From Halobacteriales archaeon QH_8_64_26 (GTDB taxonomy: Archaea; Halobacteriota; Halobacteria; Halobacteriales; Halococcaceae), in assembly GCA_003021725.1 (NCBI GenBank), contig PXRA01000007.1, forward strand, positions 111,258 to 175,257: a stretch of 64,000 nt of DNA. The letters run 5' to 3'. Positions 38,178 through 48,276 of this stretch are shown here, piece by piece (position 1 is the first letter of the stretch; each line of letters begins with the position of its first letter). The notes under the pieces were generated by a model. It had not been told where the DNA came from. It was given only the letters and a program-made list of their open reading frames with translations, and searched no databases. A program made the position numbers and the translations under genes.

Positions 38178-39953
38178 ATGAGCCACCAGGAGCCGGTATC
38201 GTCCGCGGAGCGCGAGACCGGCGGCGACGAGTCGAACGAGAGCGAACCCGTCGAGAAACCCGAGAACTTACCGAGCCGCGAGGTCACCGAAGGACCCGAG
38301 CGTGCCCCCCATCGCTCGATGTTCCGGGCGATGGGCTTCGACGACGCGGATCTCTCCTCGCCAATGGTCGGCATCGCCAATCCCGCCGCGGACATCACTC
38401 CCTGTAACGTGCACTTAGACGAGGTCGCAGTCTCGGCCATCGAGGGCGTCGAATCGGCGGGCGGCATGCCCATCGAGTTCGGCACGATAACGATCAGCGA
38501 TGCGATCTCGATGGGCACCGAGGGAATGAAATCCTCGCTGGTCTCCAGGGAGGTGATCGCCGACTCGGTCGAACTCGTCGCCTTCGGCGAGCGCCTGGAT
38601 GCGCTGGTGACCGTTGCCGGTTGTGACAAGAACCTCCCGGGGATGATGATGGCCGCGATCCGGACCGATCTGCCGACGGTCTTTCTGTACGGCGGGTCGA
38701 TCCTGCCGGGCGAGCACGAGGGCCGAGAACTCACCGTCCAGAGCGTCTTCGAGGGAGTCGGCGCGTACGCCCAGGGCGACATCAGTCGGGAAGAACTCGA
38801 CGAACTGGAACGGGAGGCCTGCCCGGGCGCGGGCTCCTGTGGCGGGATGTTCACCGCGAACACGATGGCCTCGATCAGCGAGGCGATCGGCCTTGCGCCG
38901 CTGGGCAGTGCCGGCCCGCTCGCCGAGAGCGAGGGACGCTACCGGACCGCCGAGGAAGCCGGCGCATTGGTCCTCGATGCGATCGAGGCCGATCGCAAGC
39001 CCTCCGACATCCTCGCACGGGAGAGCTTCGAGAACGCGATCGCCCTCCAGGTCGCGCTGGGGGGCTCTACGAATGGCGTGTTGCACTTACTGGCGCTCGC
39101 CGCCGAGGCCGGCATCGATCTGTCGATCACCGACTTCGATGCGATCTCGAAGCGAACCCCGAAGATCGCGAACCTCCAGCCCGGCGGGACGCGTGTGATG
39201 AAAGACCTCCAGGACGTCGGGGGCGTTCCGGTCGTCATCCGCCGGCTGGTCGAGGGCGGGTACATGCACGGCGAGGCGATGACGGTCACCGGCCAGACGA
39301 TCGCCGAGGAACTGGAGACCCTCGATCTGCCGGCCGACGAGGAAATCGACGCGGACTTCCTCTACACCGTCGAGGAGCCGCTCCACGAGGAGGGGGCGAT
39401 CAAGATTCTCACGGGCAATCTCGCTCCCGACGGTGCTGTCCTCAAAGTCACCGGCGAGGACGACTTCTATCACGAGGGGCCCGCCCGCGTCTTCGAAAAC
39501 GAGGAGAGCGCCATGCAGTACGTCCAGGAGGGCAACCTCCAGTCCGGCGACGTGATCGTCATTCGCAACGAAGGCCCCCAGGGCGGTCCGGGGATGCGCG
39601 AGATGTTGGGGGTCACTGCCGCAGTAGTGGGCCAGGGTCACGAGGACGATGTCGCCCTGTTGACCGACGGCCGGTTTTCCGGCGCGACGCGCGGTCCGAT
39701 GATCGGCCACGTCGCGCCAGAGGCGTTCGTCGGCGGCCCGATCGCCGCCATCGAGAACGGCGACCGCATCGAGATCGACATCCCCGAACGGGAGATGAAC
39801 GTCGATCTCGCGGAGGAACGAGTCGACGAACGGCTGACCGACTGGGAAGCGCCGGAGCCGAACTACGATTCGGGCGTGCTCGCGAAATATGGACTAGCCT
39901 TCGGTTCGGCGGCGAACGGTGCAGTCACCAATCCCGGCGTGCAGCGGGAGTAA
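38178..39953 (+). CDS. ilvD: Dihydroxy-acid dehydratase
   Basis: [83 protein letters not shown]. Confidence 0.97.
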   Translation: MSHQEPVSSAERETGGDESNESEPVEKPENLPSREVTEGPERAPHRSMFRAMGFDDADLSSPMVGIANPAADITPCNVHLDEVAVSAIEGVESAGGMPIEFGTITISDAISMGTEGMKSSLVSREVIADSVELVAFGERLDALVTVAGCDKNLPGMMMAAIRTDLPTVFLYGGSILPGEHEGRELTVQSVFEGVGAYAQGDISREELDELEREACPGAGSCGGMFTANTMASISEAIGLAPLGSAGPLAESEGRYRTAEEAGALVLDAIEADRKPSDILARESFENAIALQVALGGSTNGVLHLLALAAEAGIDLSITDFDAISKRTPKIANLQPGGTRVMKDLQDVGGVPVVIRRLVEGGYMHGEAMTVTGQTIAEELETLDLPADEEIDADFLYTVEEPLHEEGAIKILTGNLAPDGAVLKVTGEDDFYHEGPARVFENEESAMQYVQEGNLQSGDVIVIRNEGPQGGPGMREMLGVTAAVVGQGHEDDVALLTDGRFSGATRGPMIGHVAPEAFVGGPIAAIENGDRIEIDIPEREMNVDLAEERVDERLTDWEAPEPNYDSGVLAKYGLAFGSAANGAVTNPGVQRE

Positions 39954-40042
39954 CGAGCCGACACGACCGCTCTGCCACGAGTCGTCGCCTCGCACATACG
40001 AGAAAGCAGGAAGCCGACGGATGAACGCACGAACCGAGCAGG

Positions 40043-40441
40043 CTAGTTCGATCGCTTCTGCAGGTGGCGTTCGGCCTCGTTCGCTTGTTTCTGCGTCTCG
40101 CGGAGAGCTCGTTCCTGTTCACCCCGGGTCGATGCACCCGACTCGGCGTAGAGCCCGTTGTACTGCCAGTCCGGAATCATCGCCCAGATGCTGCCCGCTT
40201 CCTCGCTCCTCCGATCGTCGTCGGTTCCCTCGGCTCGCCGTCGCCCGATGGCGTCTCCGAACACCAGGAGGACCGAGAGGAAAGCGACGACCGTCAACCC
40301 GACCGCCACGCTACCTGTCAAACTGTCGAGCTCACCCAGCAGCACGAACGCCAACATCGGACCGAAGGCGAGCACGGCCGAGAGGTATCCGACGAACCCG
40401 AGCGTGTTCGTTGACTCGAGGTACTCGGTGTACCCTGCCAT
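40043..40441 (-). CDS. Membrane protein with C-terminal coiled-coil-like region
   Basis: Three hydrophobic segments then RGEQERALRETQKQANEAERHLQKR. Confidence 0.7.
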   Translation of the reverse strand: MAGYTEYLESTNTLGFVGYLSAVLAFGPMLAFVLLGELDSLTGSVAVGLTVVAFLSVLLVFGDAIGRRRAEGTDDDRRSEEAGSIWAMIPDWQYNGLYAESGASTRGEQERALRETQKQANEAERHLQKRSN

Positions 40442-40497
40442 GGTCGTTAGTTAGTATCCCGTCAGCTAATAGCTTGGGTCTCGGTCGCCGAGGACGA

Positions 40498-41175
40498 CTA
40501 CTCCTCCTCGGAGTCCGCCCCGCGGCCGATGATGATGGCGTTTTTCACGAGACTGCCATGCGCCCGGCGGAGCTGTTCGGACAACGCCTGGTGGGAGACG
40601 TCGAGTTCCTCGGCGAGTTCCTTCGCGGCCGTCCCGCGGGGGATCTCGTAATAGCCCTGCTCGAAGGCCTCCGTGAGCGTGTCCTGTTGGGCGTCGGTGA
40701 GGCCGAAGCGACCCTGTCGGCCCTCGTCGAGCCGGTAGATACGCTGGACGTCCCAGGTGAGGCCAGCGTTCTCGCTGTACTGGTGGGTCCGGGAAAGCGC
40801 GCCGCGCTCGGGGAACAGTACCCGGAGGTTCCAACTCTCCCCGCTCGCGGTCGCGGCCATTACGGTCCCCTCTTCCTCGACGAGGACCTGGATCAGCATA
40901 TCGACGCGCTCGCCCCAGTTCATTCGATAGAGCCACTCGTCGTCGAACTCCGCGAGCAACTCGAAGGACTCGACGGTAGCGTCCGCTTCGAGTGCGGCCT
41001 CGATCGCCTCGGTGTCGGTGTCCGCGCCGCTGACCCAGACGAAGGGGATGACGTTATCGGGGTCGTGGGCGACGACGCGCTCGAGTTCGAAGCCCACGTC
41101 GCCGAGTTCGGCGATCGTCTCCCGGAGCGCGAACTCCTCGACGGGCACTTCGACTTCGACGACGGTTCCGCCCAT
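40498..41175 (-). CDS. Bacterio-opsin activator (Bat)-like HTH transcriptional regulator
   Basis: C-terminal FGLTDAQQDTLTEAFEQGYYEIPRGTAAKELAEELDVSHQALSEQLRRAHGSLV; start placed at MGGTVVEVEVP. Confidence 0.88.
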   Translation of the reverse strand: MGGTVVEVEVPVEEFALRETIAELGDVGFELERVVAHDPDNVIPFVWVSGADTDTEAIEAALEADATVESFELLAEFDDEWLYRMNWGERVDMLIQVLVEEEGTVMAATASGESWNLRVLFPERGALSRTHQYSENAGLTWDVQRIYRLDEGRQGRFGLTDAQQDTLTEAFEQGYYEIPRGTAAKELAEELDVSHQALSEQLRRAHGSLVKNAIIIGRGADSEEE

Positions 41176-41298
41176 TCGTCCTTGCTCATGCCGCCACAGG
41201 TATATAACCGATGGTCGAATCGGTGAGTCGATCGCCCGGTGCTGCCGTCCCGAGCGGGTCCCGAAGCGATCATCCGTCCATGGCGCGGAGGGCCGCCG

Positions 41299-42048
41299 AT
41301 GACCGTGCTTTTGATCGGCGTCGGTGCGGATTCCACCAATACCCGACCGACGCCGCCGGTCTATCCCGACGGCCGCTTCGAGTACGTCCCGATCCCCGAC
41401 GCCGATGAAAGCACTGAGGGCAAACGATACGGAAATACGACGCTCCGCCATCGGGACCGCACGCTCGCGGACTATTTCGATCGCGTCTACCGAAAGGGGG
41501 AGTGGCACGAGGAGTTCGCCGATACGCCGTTGCACCATGATCCGAACTTCGAGGCCCTTACCTTCGGTGACCCGAAGAAGTCCCGCTCGCAGTTGCTTCG
41601 GTTGAGCCCAGGGGATCTACTCGCTTTCTACGCCGGACTCGTTCGCGAGGGCCAGTCGACCCCGATCCACCGCTATCTGATCGGGTACTTCACGATCGAC
41701 TCGATCACCGATTTCGATTCGCTCTCGCCCGCCGACCGCGAGCGCGCCATCGAAACCCATAGTCGGAACGCTCACGCGAAACAGTATCGTGCGAGCGAGG
41801 ACGAGGAGCGCCTCGCGGGGCTGGTGATCGCGAGCGGCGACTCGGGGAAACCGGGCGGCCTGCTCGAACGCGCGATCCGTGTCAGCGAGCGCCGCCAGAA
41901 CGGCCACTACTACTTCACCGAGGAGTGGGAGTCGGTTCTCTCGCCGCATTCCGTGTATCTCGGCGGGTTCAAGAATCCGATTTTCTGTGATATCTCGCCG
42001 CGTGTCTTTATCGATCGGATCGAAGATGAGACGGCCCGACTTCGATGA
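41299..42048 (+). CDS. Possible Nmad3-like (nucleotide modification-associated domain) protein
   Basis: MTVLLIGVGADSTNTRPTPPVYPDGRFEYVPIPD…HHDPNFEALTFGD…LLRLSPGDLLAFYAGL resembles the Nmad3 family from memory. Confidence 0.55.
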   Translation: MTVLLIGVGADSTNTRPTPPVYPDGRFEYVPIPDADESTEGKRYGNTTLRHRDRTLADYFDRVYRKGEWHEEFADTPLHHDPNFEALTFGDPKKSRSQLLRLSPGDLLAFYAGLVREGQSTPIHRYLIGYFTIDSITDFDSLSPADRERAIETHSRNAHAKQYRASEDEERLAGLVIASGDSGKPGGLLERAIRVSERRQNGHYYFTEEWESVLSPHSVYLGGFKNPIFCDISPRVFIDRIEDETARLR

Positions 42049-42183
42049 ACCGTATCAATGCCGAGGGCAGCTAACTGCCTTTCCGTCCTCCAATAAGCCT
42101 CGATGGGGTGCGTGGCCTCCGCTGGCAGTTTTTGATGCGGACTTTTAGGAGGGTGATGTAGCCACCCTTCTAGAAGGTGCGAG

Positions 42184-42256
42184 TGGGACCGTCGAGATTC
42201 GAACTCGAGTCCGACGCACCCCATGCGCCGAGGATACCAAGCTACCCCACGGTCCC
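42184..42256 (-). tRNA. tRNA-Pro (anticodon GGG)
   Basis: Reverse complement GGGACCGTGGGGTAGCTTGGTATCCTCGGCGCATGGGGTGCGTCGGACTCGAGTTCGAATCTCGACGGTCCCA; acceptor GGGACCG/CGGTCCC, GTTCGAATC T-loop, GGG in the anticodon loop. Confidence 0.92.
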
Positions 42257-42423
42257 GTGTCCGTGTTGAATGCACTGGCCCGATTAAACGCTTCGCTTCC
42301 GTCGCTCGCGGTAGAGCCCGCCGCCCGGTTTTTCCCGTCTCGGGGTCGGCCCCCGAACCATCCGCCGGCGGAAAACGTAAGCACCACGTTCATGACGGGG
42401 CCGATAATGGCTCCGGTCGAACG

Positions 42424-43332
42424 ATGACGTTCTCGCCGGTCCTCGCACTGTTGTACAGTCTCCCCGGACTCTTCCTCCAAGGGTTCCCGATACCGCTTCC
42501 GGACGTTCCGACCGATCCACAGCGACTCCTCCAACAGGTCATCGATCAGTACGGCAGCGCCCTGCTCGGCTTCGCGGTCAAGCTGTTGGTCTTCCTGCTT
42601 GCCTTCTTCGTTATCTATCTCCTCGCACGGATCGTCCTCGTCCGGCTCGTCGAGAAGGCCCTCGATGCCCGCGGGTTCGACCGAACGGTAAGGGGCCTCG
42701 GCGGCTCGATCGCGAAGGCGGTCGCCTTCTTCGGCGCGCTCGCGGTCGCGGCGACGCTCATCGGCTTCGGCGCGGTGCTCGGGGCCTTCGCGACCCTTCT
42801 CGGGGCGCTCTCGCTCGCGCTCGGGTTCGCCGCCCAGGACATGATCGAGAACTTCGTCGCCGGGATCTTCATCCTGCGCGATAAGCCCTTCCAGATCGGC
42901 GACTGGATCGAGTGGTACGGCGACACCGAACGAGTAGGCGTCGTCAAGGACATCCAACTCCGGGTTACCAAACTCGAAACGTTCGACAACGAACTCATTA
43001 CGGTGCCGAACTCCGAACTCGCGAGCACCGCCGTGAAGAACCCGGTCGCGAACCGCGAGCTGCGGGTCCCCTTCACGTTCGGTATCGGTTACGAGGACGA
43101 CATCGACCAGGCCCGGGAGATCATTCTCGAAGAAGCGCGGACGGTCGACGTCATCGAGACCGATCCCGAACCCAATGTGATCGTCACCGAACTCGGCGAT
43201 TCGGCGGTCGGGCTCGTCGGCCGCGCACAGGCCGTCAAGAACCGCTTCGACGCCGAGGGTATCGACATGCCTTACCCCTACACGGAACTCACCGGCACGC
43301 TCGGCGTCGAAAACACCCGTTCGAACGACTGA
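42424..43332 (+). CDS. mscS: MscS-family mechanosensitive channel, apparently with an internal in-frame gap in the C-terminal domain
   Basis: GALSLALGFAAQDMIENFVAGIFILRDKPFQIGDWIE…FDNELITVPNSELASTAVKNP…GIDMPYPYTELTG. Confidence 0.9.
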   Translation: MTFSPVLALLYSLPGLFLQGFPIPLPDVPTDPQRLLQQVIDQYGSALLGFAVKLLVFLLAFFVIYLLARIVLVRLVEKALDARGFDRTVRGLGGSIAKAVAFFGALAVAATLIGFGAVLGAFATLLGALSLALGFAAQDMIENFVAGIFILRDKPFQIGDWIEWYGDTERVGVVKDIQLRVTKLETFDNELITVPNSELASTAVKNPVANRELRVPFTFGIGYEDDIDQAREIILEEARTVDVIETDPEPNVIVTELGDSAVGLVGRAQAVKNRFDAEGIDMPYPYTELTGTLGVENTRSND

Positions 43333-43360
43333 GCCGGATCGGCGATATCGTTTCTGCCGC

Positions 43361-44497
43361 TTAGACCAGCACGCGTTCGGTGTCGAGAACCGTTCCCCGC
43401 TGTGCTTCGGGGTCGCCGACCAGCTCGCCGAGACAGACGACCGCGCCGTCGGGCGTGTAACAGGCGACGAGCGGTTCTTCGTCTCCGTTTCCCTTCCCGC
43501 TGTCCTCGGCGGGTCCCTCCTCCCCCCCCTCCCGGTTCGCTCCATCGTGAGCCGTGCGGTCGGCGAGCGGCCGGAGAGGCGAGTCGTAGCCGAGCACACC
43601 CGGCGCGTACACCGGCGCGCCGTTCGCTACCTCGCGGGCGGCGCTGTGAGCGATCGTCAGCCGGGGGAGGTGAACGAGCGCCCGCTCGGCCGGCTGGACG
43701 ACCGCCGAGAGAGCCACGGCGTTCTCCCGTTCCACTCCTCCGATTTCCTCCCCGGCACCCTCGACCGCGGCGAGCGCGTCGGCCAGGTCGTGCAGGGTCA
43801 CGAGAGCCCCGTCGCCGAAGGGCTCTGCGCGTGTCCGGCGGAGGTCGCCCATGTGGGCCCCGGTTCCGAGCGCCAATCCCAGGTCGTGACAGAGCTTCCT
43901 GACGTAGGTGCCGCTCTCACACTCGATTCGGAGCAGCGCCCGTCGCTCCTCGGCGTCGAGTACGTCTGCTTTGTAGACCTCCCGCACCCGCAATCGGCGG
44001 GAAACGGCGCTCTTGCGGGGTGGTTTCTGGTAGATCGGGCCGACGAATCCCCCTACTATGCTCTCGAAGTCCTCCGGCAAGCGGCTGTGGACTTCGAGCA
44101 CGGCGACGTACTCCTTCGGCGTGAGCAACGCCCCCGAGAGCCGTGTCGCCCGCCCCGTCAGTACCGGCAGACAACCGGTGACCGTCGGGTCCAACGTCCC
44201 GGTGTGGGCGGCCCGATCGATTCCGGCTCCGATCCCCTCGCGGTCTCCCGCACTGTCGCTCGCTTGGCTCCGATCGGTACTGTTCTCCCCGTTCCCGGCG
44301 GTCGGCGTGGCGAGTCGGCCGTAGCTATCGGCCAGCATGTCCCGAACCCAGCCCGAGACCTGGTGCGCGGAGGGGCCAGGGGGCTTATCGAGGTTGACGA
44401 CGCCGAACTCGAGTAGCTCCTGTGGCGTGCGATCGGCCGGCGGGCCGCGCCCGAACGCGGCTCCGTTCTCGCTACCGCTGTTGGTGTCCCCGGACAC
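43361..44497 (-). CDS. truB: tRNA pseudouridine synthase TruB/Cbf5-type, with low-complexity insertions
   Basis: VVNLDKPPGPSAHQVSGWV, AHTGTLDPTVTGCLPVLTGRATRL, GPIYQKPPRKSAVSRRLRVREV, CESGTYVRKLCHDLGLALGTGAHMGDLRRTR. Confidence 0.94.
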   Translation of the reverse strand: MSGDTNSGSENGAAFGRGPPADRTPQELLEFGVVNLDKPPGPSAHQVSGWVRDMLADSYGRLATPTAGNGENSTDRSQASDSAGDREGIGAGIDRAAHTGTLDPTVTGCLPVLTGRATRLSGALLTPKEYVAVLEVHSRLPEDFESIVGGFVGPIYQKPPRKSAVSRRLRVREVYKADVLDAEERRALLRIECESGTYVRKLCHDLGLALGTGAHMGDLRRTRAEPFGDGALVTLHDLADALAAVEGAGEEIGGVERENAVALSAVVQPAERALVHLPRLTIAHSAAREVANGAPVYAPGVLGYDSPLRPLADRTAHDGANREGGEEGPAEDSGKGNGDEEPLVACYTPDGAVVCLGELVGDPEAQRGTVLDTERVLV

Positions 44498-44500
44498 GAA

Positions 44501-45076
44501 TCAGAGCCCGTAGTCGGCTTCGACCGTGACGCCACCCTCGTCGGCCGCCGGGTCGTAGGCCGCGACCGCCGCTTTGACGACCGCGAGCACGCCCTCGGCG
44601 TCCCACCGGGCGGTGTTGACGACCACGTCGTAGATCGACAGATCGGCGATGTCGATCCCGTAGTACTCCCGGTAGCGAAGCGCTTCGCTGTCGGCGCGGG
44701 CAACGGTCTCCTCACGGGCTTCCCCGATCGATCTGTCCTCGCGCTCGGCGATCCGGGAGATCCTGGCCTCTATGGGTGCGTCGAGCCAGACCCTGAGATC
44801 GGCGTGTTCGGCGGCCATCCAGCCCGCCAGACGTGATTCGAGCACGACGCTCCCCCGATTTCGCGCCAGTTCGCGCTGGCGGCGATCGAGTTCGCGGTCG
44901 ATCTCGTCGTCCTCCTCGGCGCGCTTGTTGAGTTCGAGCGCCGAGAGCCCGCGCTCGGCAGCAACCGAGCGAAAGATATCGCCCCCGCTCACGTGCTCGT
45001 GATCGAGCGCGTCGGCGAGTCCCGCCGCGGTCGTGCTCTTGCCGCTGCCGGGGGGACCCGAGACCGTGACCAACAT
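44501..45076 (-). CDS. cmk: Cytidylate kinase
   Basis: MLVTVSGPPGSGKSTTAAGLADALDHEHVSGGDIFRSVAAERG…LESRLAGWMA; truB-cmk context. Confidence 0.94.
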   Translation of the reverse strand: MLVTVSGPPGSGKSTTAAGLADALDHEHVSGGDIFRSVAAERGLSALELNKRAEEDDEIDRELDRRQRELARNRGSVVLESRLAGWMAAEHADLRVWLDAPIEARISRIAEREDRSIGEAREETVARADSEALRYREYYGIDIADLSIYDVVVNTARWDAEGVLAVVKAAVAAYDPAADEGGVTVEADYGL

Positions 45077-45193
45077 GCGGGTAGTGGGCGGGCGGCGAAT
45101 GAAAACGGTTCCGTCTCGCCGTCCTCACTGCTTCCCTCCTTCGTTCGACATCGCTCGCCGTTCCCAGTATCGAGGTACCGAGGGATCGGTCGT

Positions 45194-46162
45194 TCAGCCG
45201 GTCGGCGTCGTCTGGATGTCCAGTGCCTTCCTGATGATCTGGGTGAAGCCCATCGAACAGAGGAAATACCAGAGGATCCACGCCTGGATCGGGCCGAGAA
45301 CCCCGACGGTCCAGCCCACCTCGCCGATCATCGGGAGGACTACCGTCGCGTCGCCGAGCCCGTGGCTGACGCCCCCGCGTGCGCCGATCTTCCAGTACAT
45401 CCAGAGGAACACGGGGATCGTAATCAGCATGATCCAGACCATCGGGCGGAACTGCTCTTTGAACATGCCCAACTGATCGCCCATCGCGTCCATCTGTTCC
45501 TCCTGGATCGCCTGGACCTCCTCGTCGTCGCCGCGTTCCTTGGCGTCCTTGCGGCGGGCTTGGATCTCTTTCATGCGCTGTTGGTACTCGCCCATCTTCT
45601 CCATGTTCATGAGATTCGCCTGGAGCAGCGTTGAGTACAGTCCCGTGAACATCGCGAGCATCAGTACCACCACGTAGAAGGGAAGCAAGCTCTCGAAGGG
45701 ACCGAGGAAGACGTCCATGGCCCCGCCGACGAGGTTGCGAGCTGGCGTGAAGGTATAGCCGGCGAACATCGCGACCGACCCGACCGCCGCGGCCTTGTCG
45801 TAGATCGACCAGCTCGCCCCCTCCGCGTCATCCGAGTCGCCGGCTTCCGACTCCGAGCCCGGCGTCGAAGGCGAGGCCGGCGAACTCTCGGTACTAGTAC
45901 CTGTCGATGGAGTCTCTACCTCGCCGCCGACGGCCTCCCTGACTGCCTCGGGGTCGTCGACGACGAACCCGTCCGCGTCGCCGGCGTCGATCAGGATGCC
46001 CGTCTGGATCAACCGGCCCCACTGCCCGCTCGTGAGATCCGAGCGGACGTCGGCCCATTCGACGGTGCCTCCCTCCTCGGCGTGTCCTAAAACGACGGCC
46101 ATGGCCTCGCCCATCCCCTCGTCGTCGGCCAACGACTGTGCTTTCCGCGCTGTCCGTGCCAT
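45194..46162 (-). CDS. DUF106 (EMC3/TMCO1-like) membrane protein
   Basis: NLMNMEKMGEYQQRMKEIQARRKDAKERGDDEEVQAIQEEQMDAMGDQLGMFKEQFRPMVWIMLITIPVFLWMYW; between cmk and adk. Confidence 0.93.
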   Translation of the reverse strand: MARTARKAQSLADDEGMGEAMAVVLGHAEEGGTVEWADVRSDLTSGQWGRLIQTGILIDAGDADGFVVDDPEAVREAVGGEVETPSTGTSTESSPASPSTPGSESEAGDSDDAEGASWSIYDKAAAVGSVAMFAGYTFTPARNLVGGAMDVFLGPFESLLPFYVVVLMLAMFTGLYSTLLQANLMNMEKMGEYQQRMKEIQARRKDAKERGDDEEVQAIQEEQMDAMGDQLGMFKEQFRPMVWIMLITIPVFLWMYWKIGARGGVSHGLGDATVVLPMIGEVGWTVGVLGPIQAWILWYFLCSMGFTQIIRKALDIQTTPTG

Positions 46163-46327
46163 TTCACCGCTCTACGCACTGACCGGTAATGAACCTACTG
46201 AACCTCCCACTCCGAGAACGCCCGCCCGCTAGAAACGACGGCGATCGGCTGGCGACCGAGCGACCGCTCGGTGCCCGACGCGCGAGTCCGATCGCCTGAC
46301 TTTCGGCCGGTGGTCGCTCGCTTCCCC

Positions 46328-46978
46328 TCAGACGTTCCTCTCGATCGCTTCCCGAAGCGACTTCCAGACTTCTTCCGGCGAGTTCTCGCCGTTGACCTCG
46401 ACCAACTCGCCGGACTCGCGGTAGAAGTCGACGACGGGTTCGGTGCTCTCCTCGTAGACCCGGATGCGCTCCCGGACGGTCTCCTCGCTGTCGTCCTCCC
46501 GTTGGGTGAGTTCCGATCCGCATTCCCCACAGACGCCTTCCTCCTCGGGCGGTTCGAACTCGACGTGGTAGGTCGCTCCACACTCCGGACAGACCCGCCG
46601 GCCGGTCAGCCGCCGGGTGAGTTCCTCCTCGCTCGCCTGCAGCAGGGGCACGACGTCGACGTCGGTCATCTCGTCGAGGTACTCGGTCTGGGCGAGGTTC
46701 CGCGGGTAGCCATCGAGGACGAACCCCTCGGTGTTCGAGAGGGCCTCGACGACGATCTCGTTCACGACGGGATCGGGCACGAGTTCGCCCGCGTCCATGT
46801 ACTCCCGGGGCGTGCCGTGGTCGGTCTCCAGGTCCTTGTTCGCCCGCAGCGCGTCGCCGGTCGTCACCTGGGGCACCCCGAAGGTCGCCTCGATGTTCGA
46901 ACTCTGGGTGCCCTTGCCGGCCCCCGGCGGGCCGAGCAGTACGATGCGGGGTTCCGCGCTCGCCTGGTTCTCGCTCAT
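46328..46978 (-). CDS. adk: Adenylate kinase
   Basis: [36 protein letters not shown]…[18 protein letters not shown]…zinc-type lid [28 protein letters not shown]. Confidence 0.97.
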   Translation of the reverse strand: MSENQASAEPRIVLLGPPGAGKGTQSSNIEATFGVPQVTTGDALRANKDLETDHGTPREYMDAGELVPDPVVNEIVVEALSNTEGFVLDGYPRNLAQTEYLDEMTDVDVVPLLQASEEELTRRLTGRRVCPECGATYHVEFEPPEEEGVCGECGSELTQREDDSEETVRERIRVYEESTEPVVDFYRESGELVEVNGENSPEEVWKSLREAIERNV

Positions 46979-47106
46979 AGCCGGGGTTCTCCGGCCCCGG
47001 GTATGTATCCGTTGTTTCGGTACGCCGCCGTATCCGTCCGTCTGTCCCGACCCTGTGGTTCGGATCGTATCAGAACCCCTTAGCCGACCGCGTTCCTAGT
47101 AGGTTC

Positions 47107-48126
47107 ATGCGCGATCTGTTCTTGCGCGCGGCCCGCGGCGAGCGCACCGCCCGTCCCCCGGTTTGGCTGATGCGCCAGGCCGGCCGACATCTCCCCGAGT
47201 ACCGCGAACTCAGAGAGGAGCACGCCTTCACCGAAGCCGTAAGCAACCCCGAGATCGCGGAACGCATCTCCCTGCAACCCTACGAGCGTTACGACACCGA
47301 TGGCGTCGTCATGTTCTCCGATATCCTCGTGGCGCTCGAACCGGTGGGCCTGGAGTATCGCATCGAGAGCGGCGTCGGCCCGGTGATCGATGACCCGATC
47401 GACGGTCCCGAGGAAGCCCTCGCCCTCGCTGATCGCGACGCCGAGCCGGTCGCCGAGTCCCTCGCATACGTCGGCGAGCTTCTGAATTCCCTCCGCGAGC
47501 ATCTCGGCGAGGACGCGGCGACGATCGGCTTCGCCGGCGGGCCCTTCACGCTCGCCTCCTATGCCGTCGCCGGCGGGCCCTCCCGCTCCCATCTCCCGCT
47601 CCGACGGCTGCGCGCTGCCCATCCCGAGGCCTTCCGGGCCCTGTTGAGCACCTTCGCCGACGTCGTTCGTGATCTCCTTTCCTACCAGATCGAATCGGGC
47701 GCGGATGCCGTCCAGCTGTTCGATTCCTACGCGGCGACGCTCGCGCCCGCCGATTACCGCGACTTTCTGCTGCCCTTACACCGCCGAATTCTCGCCGATC
47801 TCGACGCGCCCTCGATCGTCTTCGTCCGCAATATGGGCGGCCGCCTCGATTCCCTCGCCGACAGCGGCGCGGACGTCGTCGGACTGGACTGGTCCGTCGG
47901 GATGGACGCTGCCCGCGAGGCGTTGGGCAAGCGGCCGGTCCAGGGCAACCTCGATCCCGCGGCGCTGTTCGCGCCGCCCGAGACCGTCCGCGAGCGCACT
48001 CGTGAGGTATGTGAAGCCGCCGGTCCAGCGGGCCACGTACTCAATCTCGGCCACGGCGTCGATAAGCACACGCCGATCGAAGGCGTCGAAGCGTTCGTCG
48101 ACACAGCCCGGTCGATCGAACGATAG
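47107..48126 (+). CDS. hemE: Uroporphyrinogen decarboxylase
   Basis: PPVWLMRQAGRHLPEYRELR, MFSDILVALEPVGL, FAGGPFTLASYAV, NLGHGVDKHTPIEGVEAFVDTAR. Confidence 0.97.
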   Translation: MRDLFLRAARGERTARPPVWLMRQAGRHLPEYRELREEHAFTEAVSNPEIAERISLQPYERYDTDGVVMFSDILVALEPVGLEYRIESGVGPVIDDPIDGPEEALALADRDAEPVAESLAYVGELLNSLREHLGEDAATIGFAGGPFTLASYAVAGGPSRSHLPLRRLRAAHPEAFRALLSTFADVVRDLLSYQIESGADAVQLFDSYAATLAPADYRDFLLPLHRRILADLDAPSIVFVRNMGGRLDSLADSGADVVGLDWSVGMDAAREALGKRPVQGNLDPAALFAPPETVRERTREVCEAAGPAGHVLNLGHGVDKHTPIEGVEAFVDTARSIER

Positions 48127-48158
48127 TTCCTCGTCCGCTGTCCGGTCGATCGATCAGG

Positions 48159-48189
48159 GGACGATCGATCAGGGGATGATCGATCGTCC
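48159..48189. terminator. Perfect 12-bp inverted repeat (GGACGATCGATC…GATCGATCGTCC) downstream of hemE, embedded in short GATCGATC-type repeats
   Basis: Arms 48159-48170 and 48178-48189, 7-nt loop; 33 nt after the hemE stop. Confidence 0.45.
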
Positions 48190-48276
48190 CTCGTTCGGTC
48201 GATCGCCCCCATCTGGTCGTCGCCCCGTTCGGTCACTGACCGAACCCCTTTATTCCATAGAGTCGAATCTTAGGTA

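Noticed and set aside
37009-38181. 390-aa plus-strand ORF opposite the glycosyltransferase
   Set aside because: Shadow ORF; opposite strand has the coherent glycosyltransferase sequence
42145-43599. 484-aa minus-strand ORF covering mscS and the tRNA
   Set aside because: Antisense to the clear MscS gene and runs through a tRNA; charged low-complexity composition
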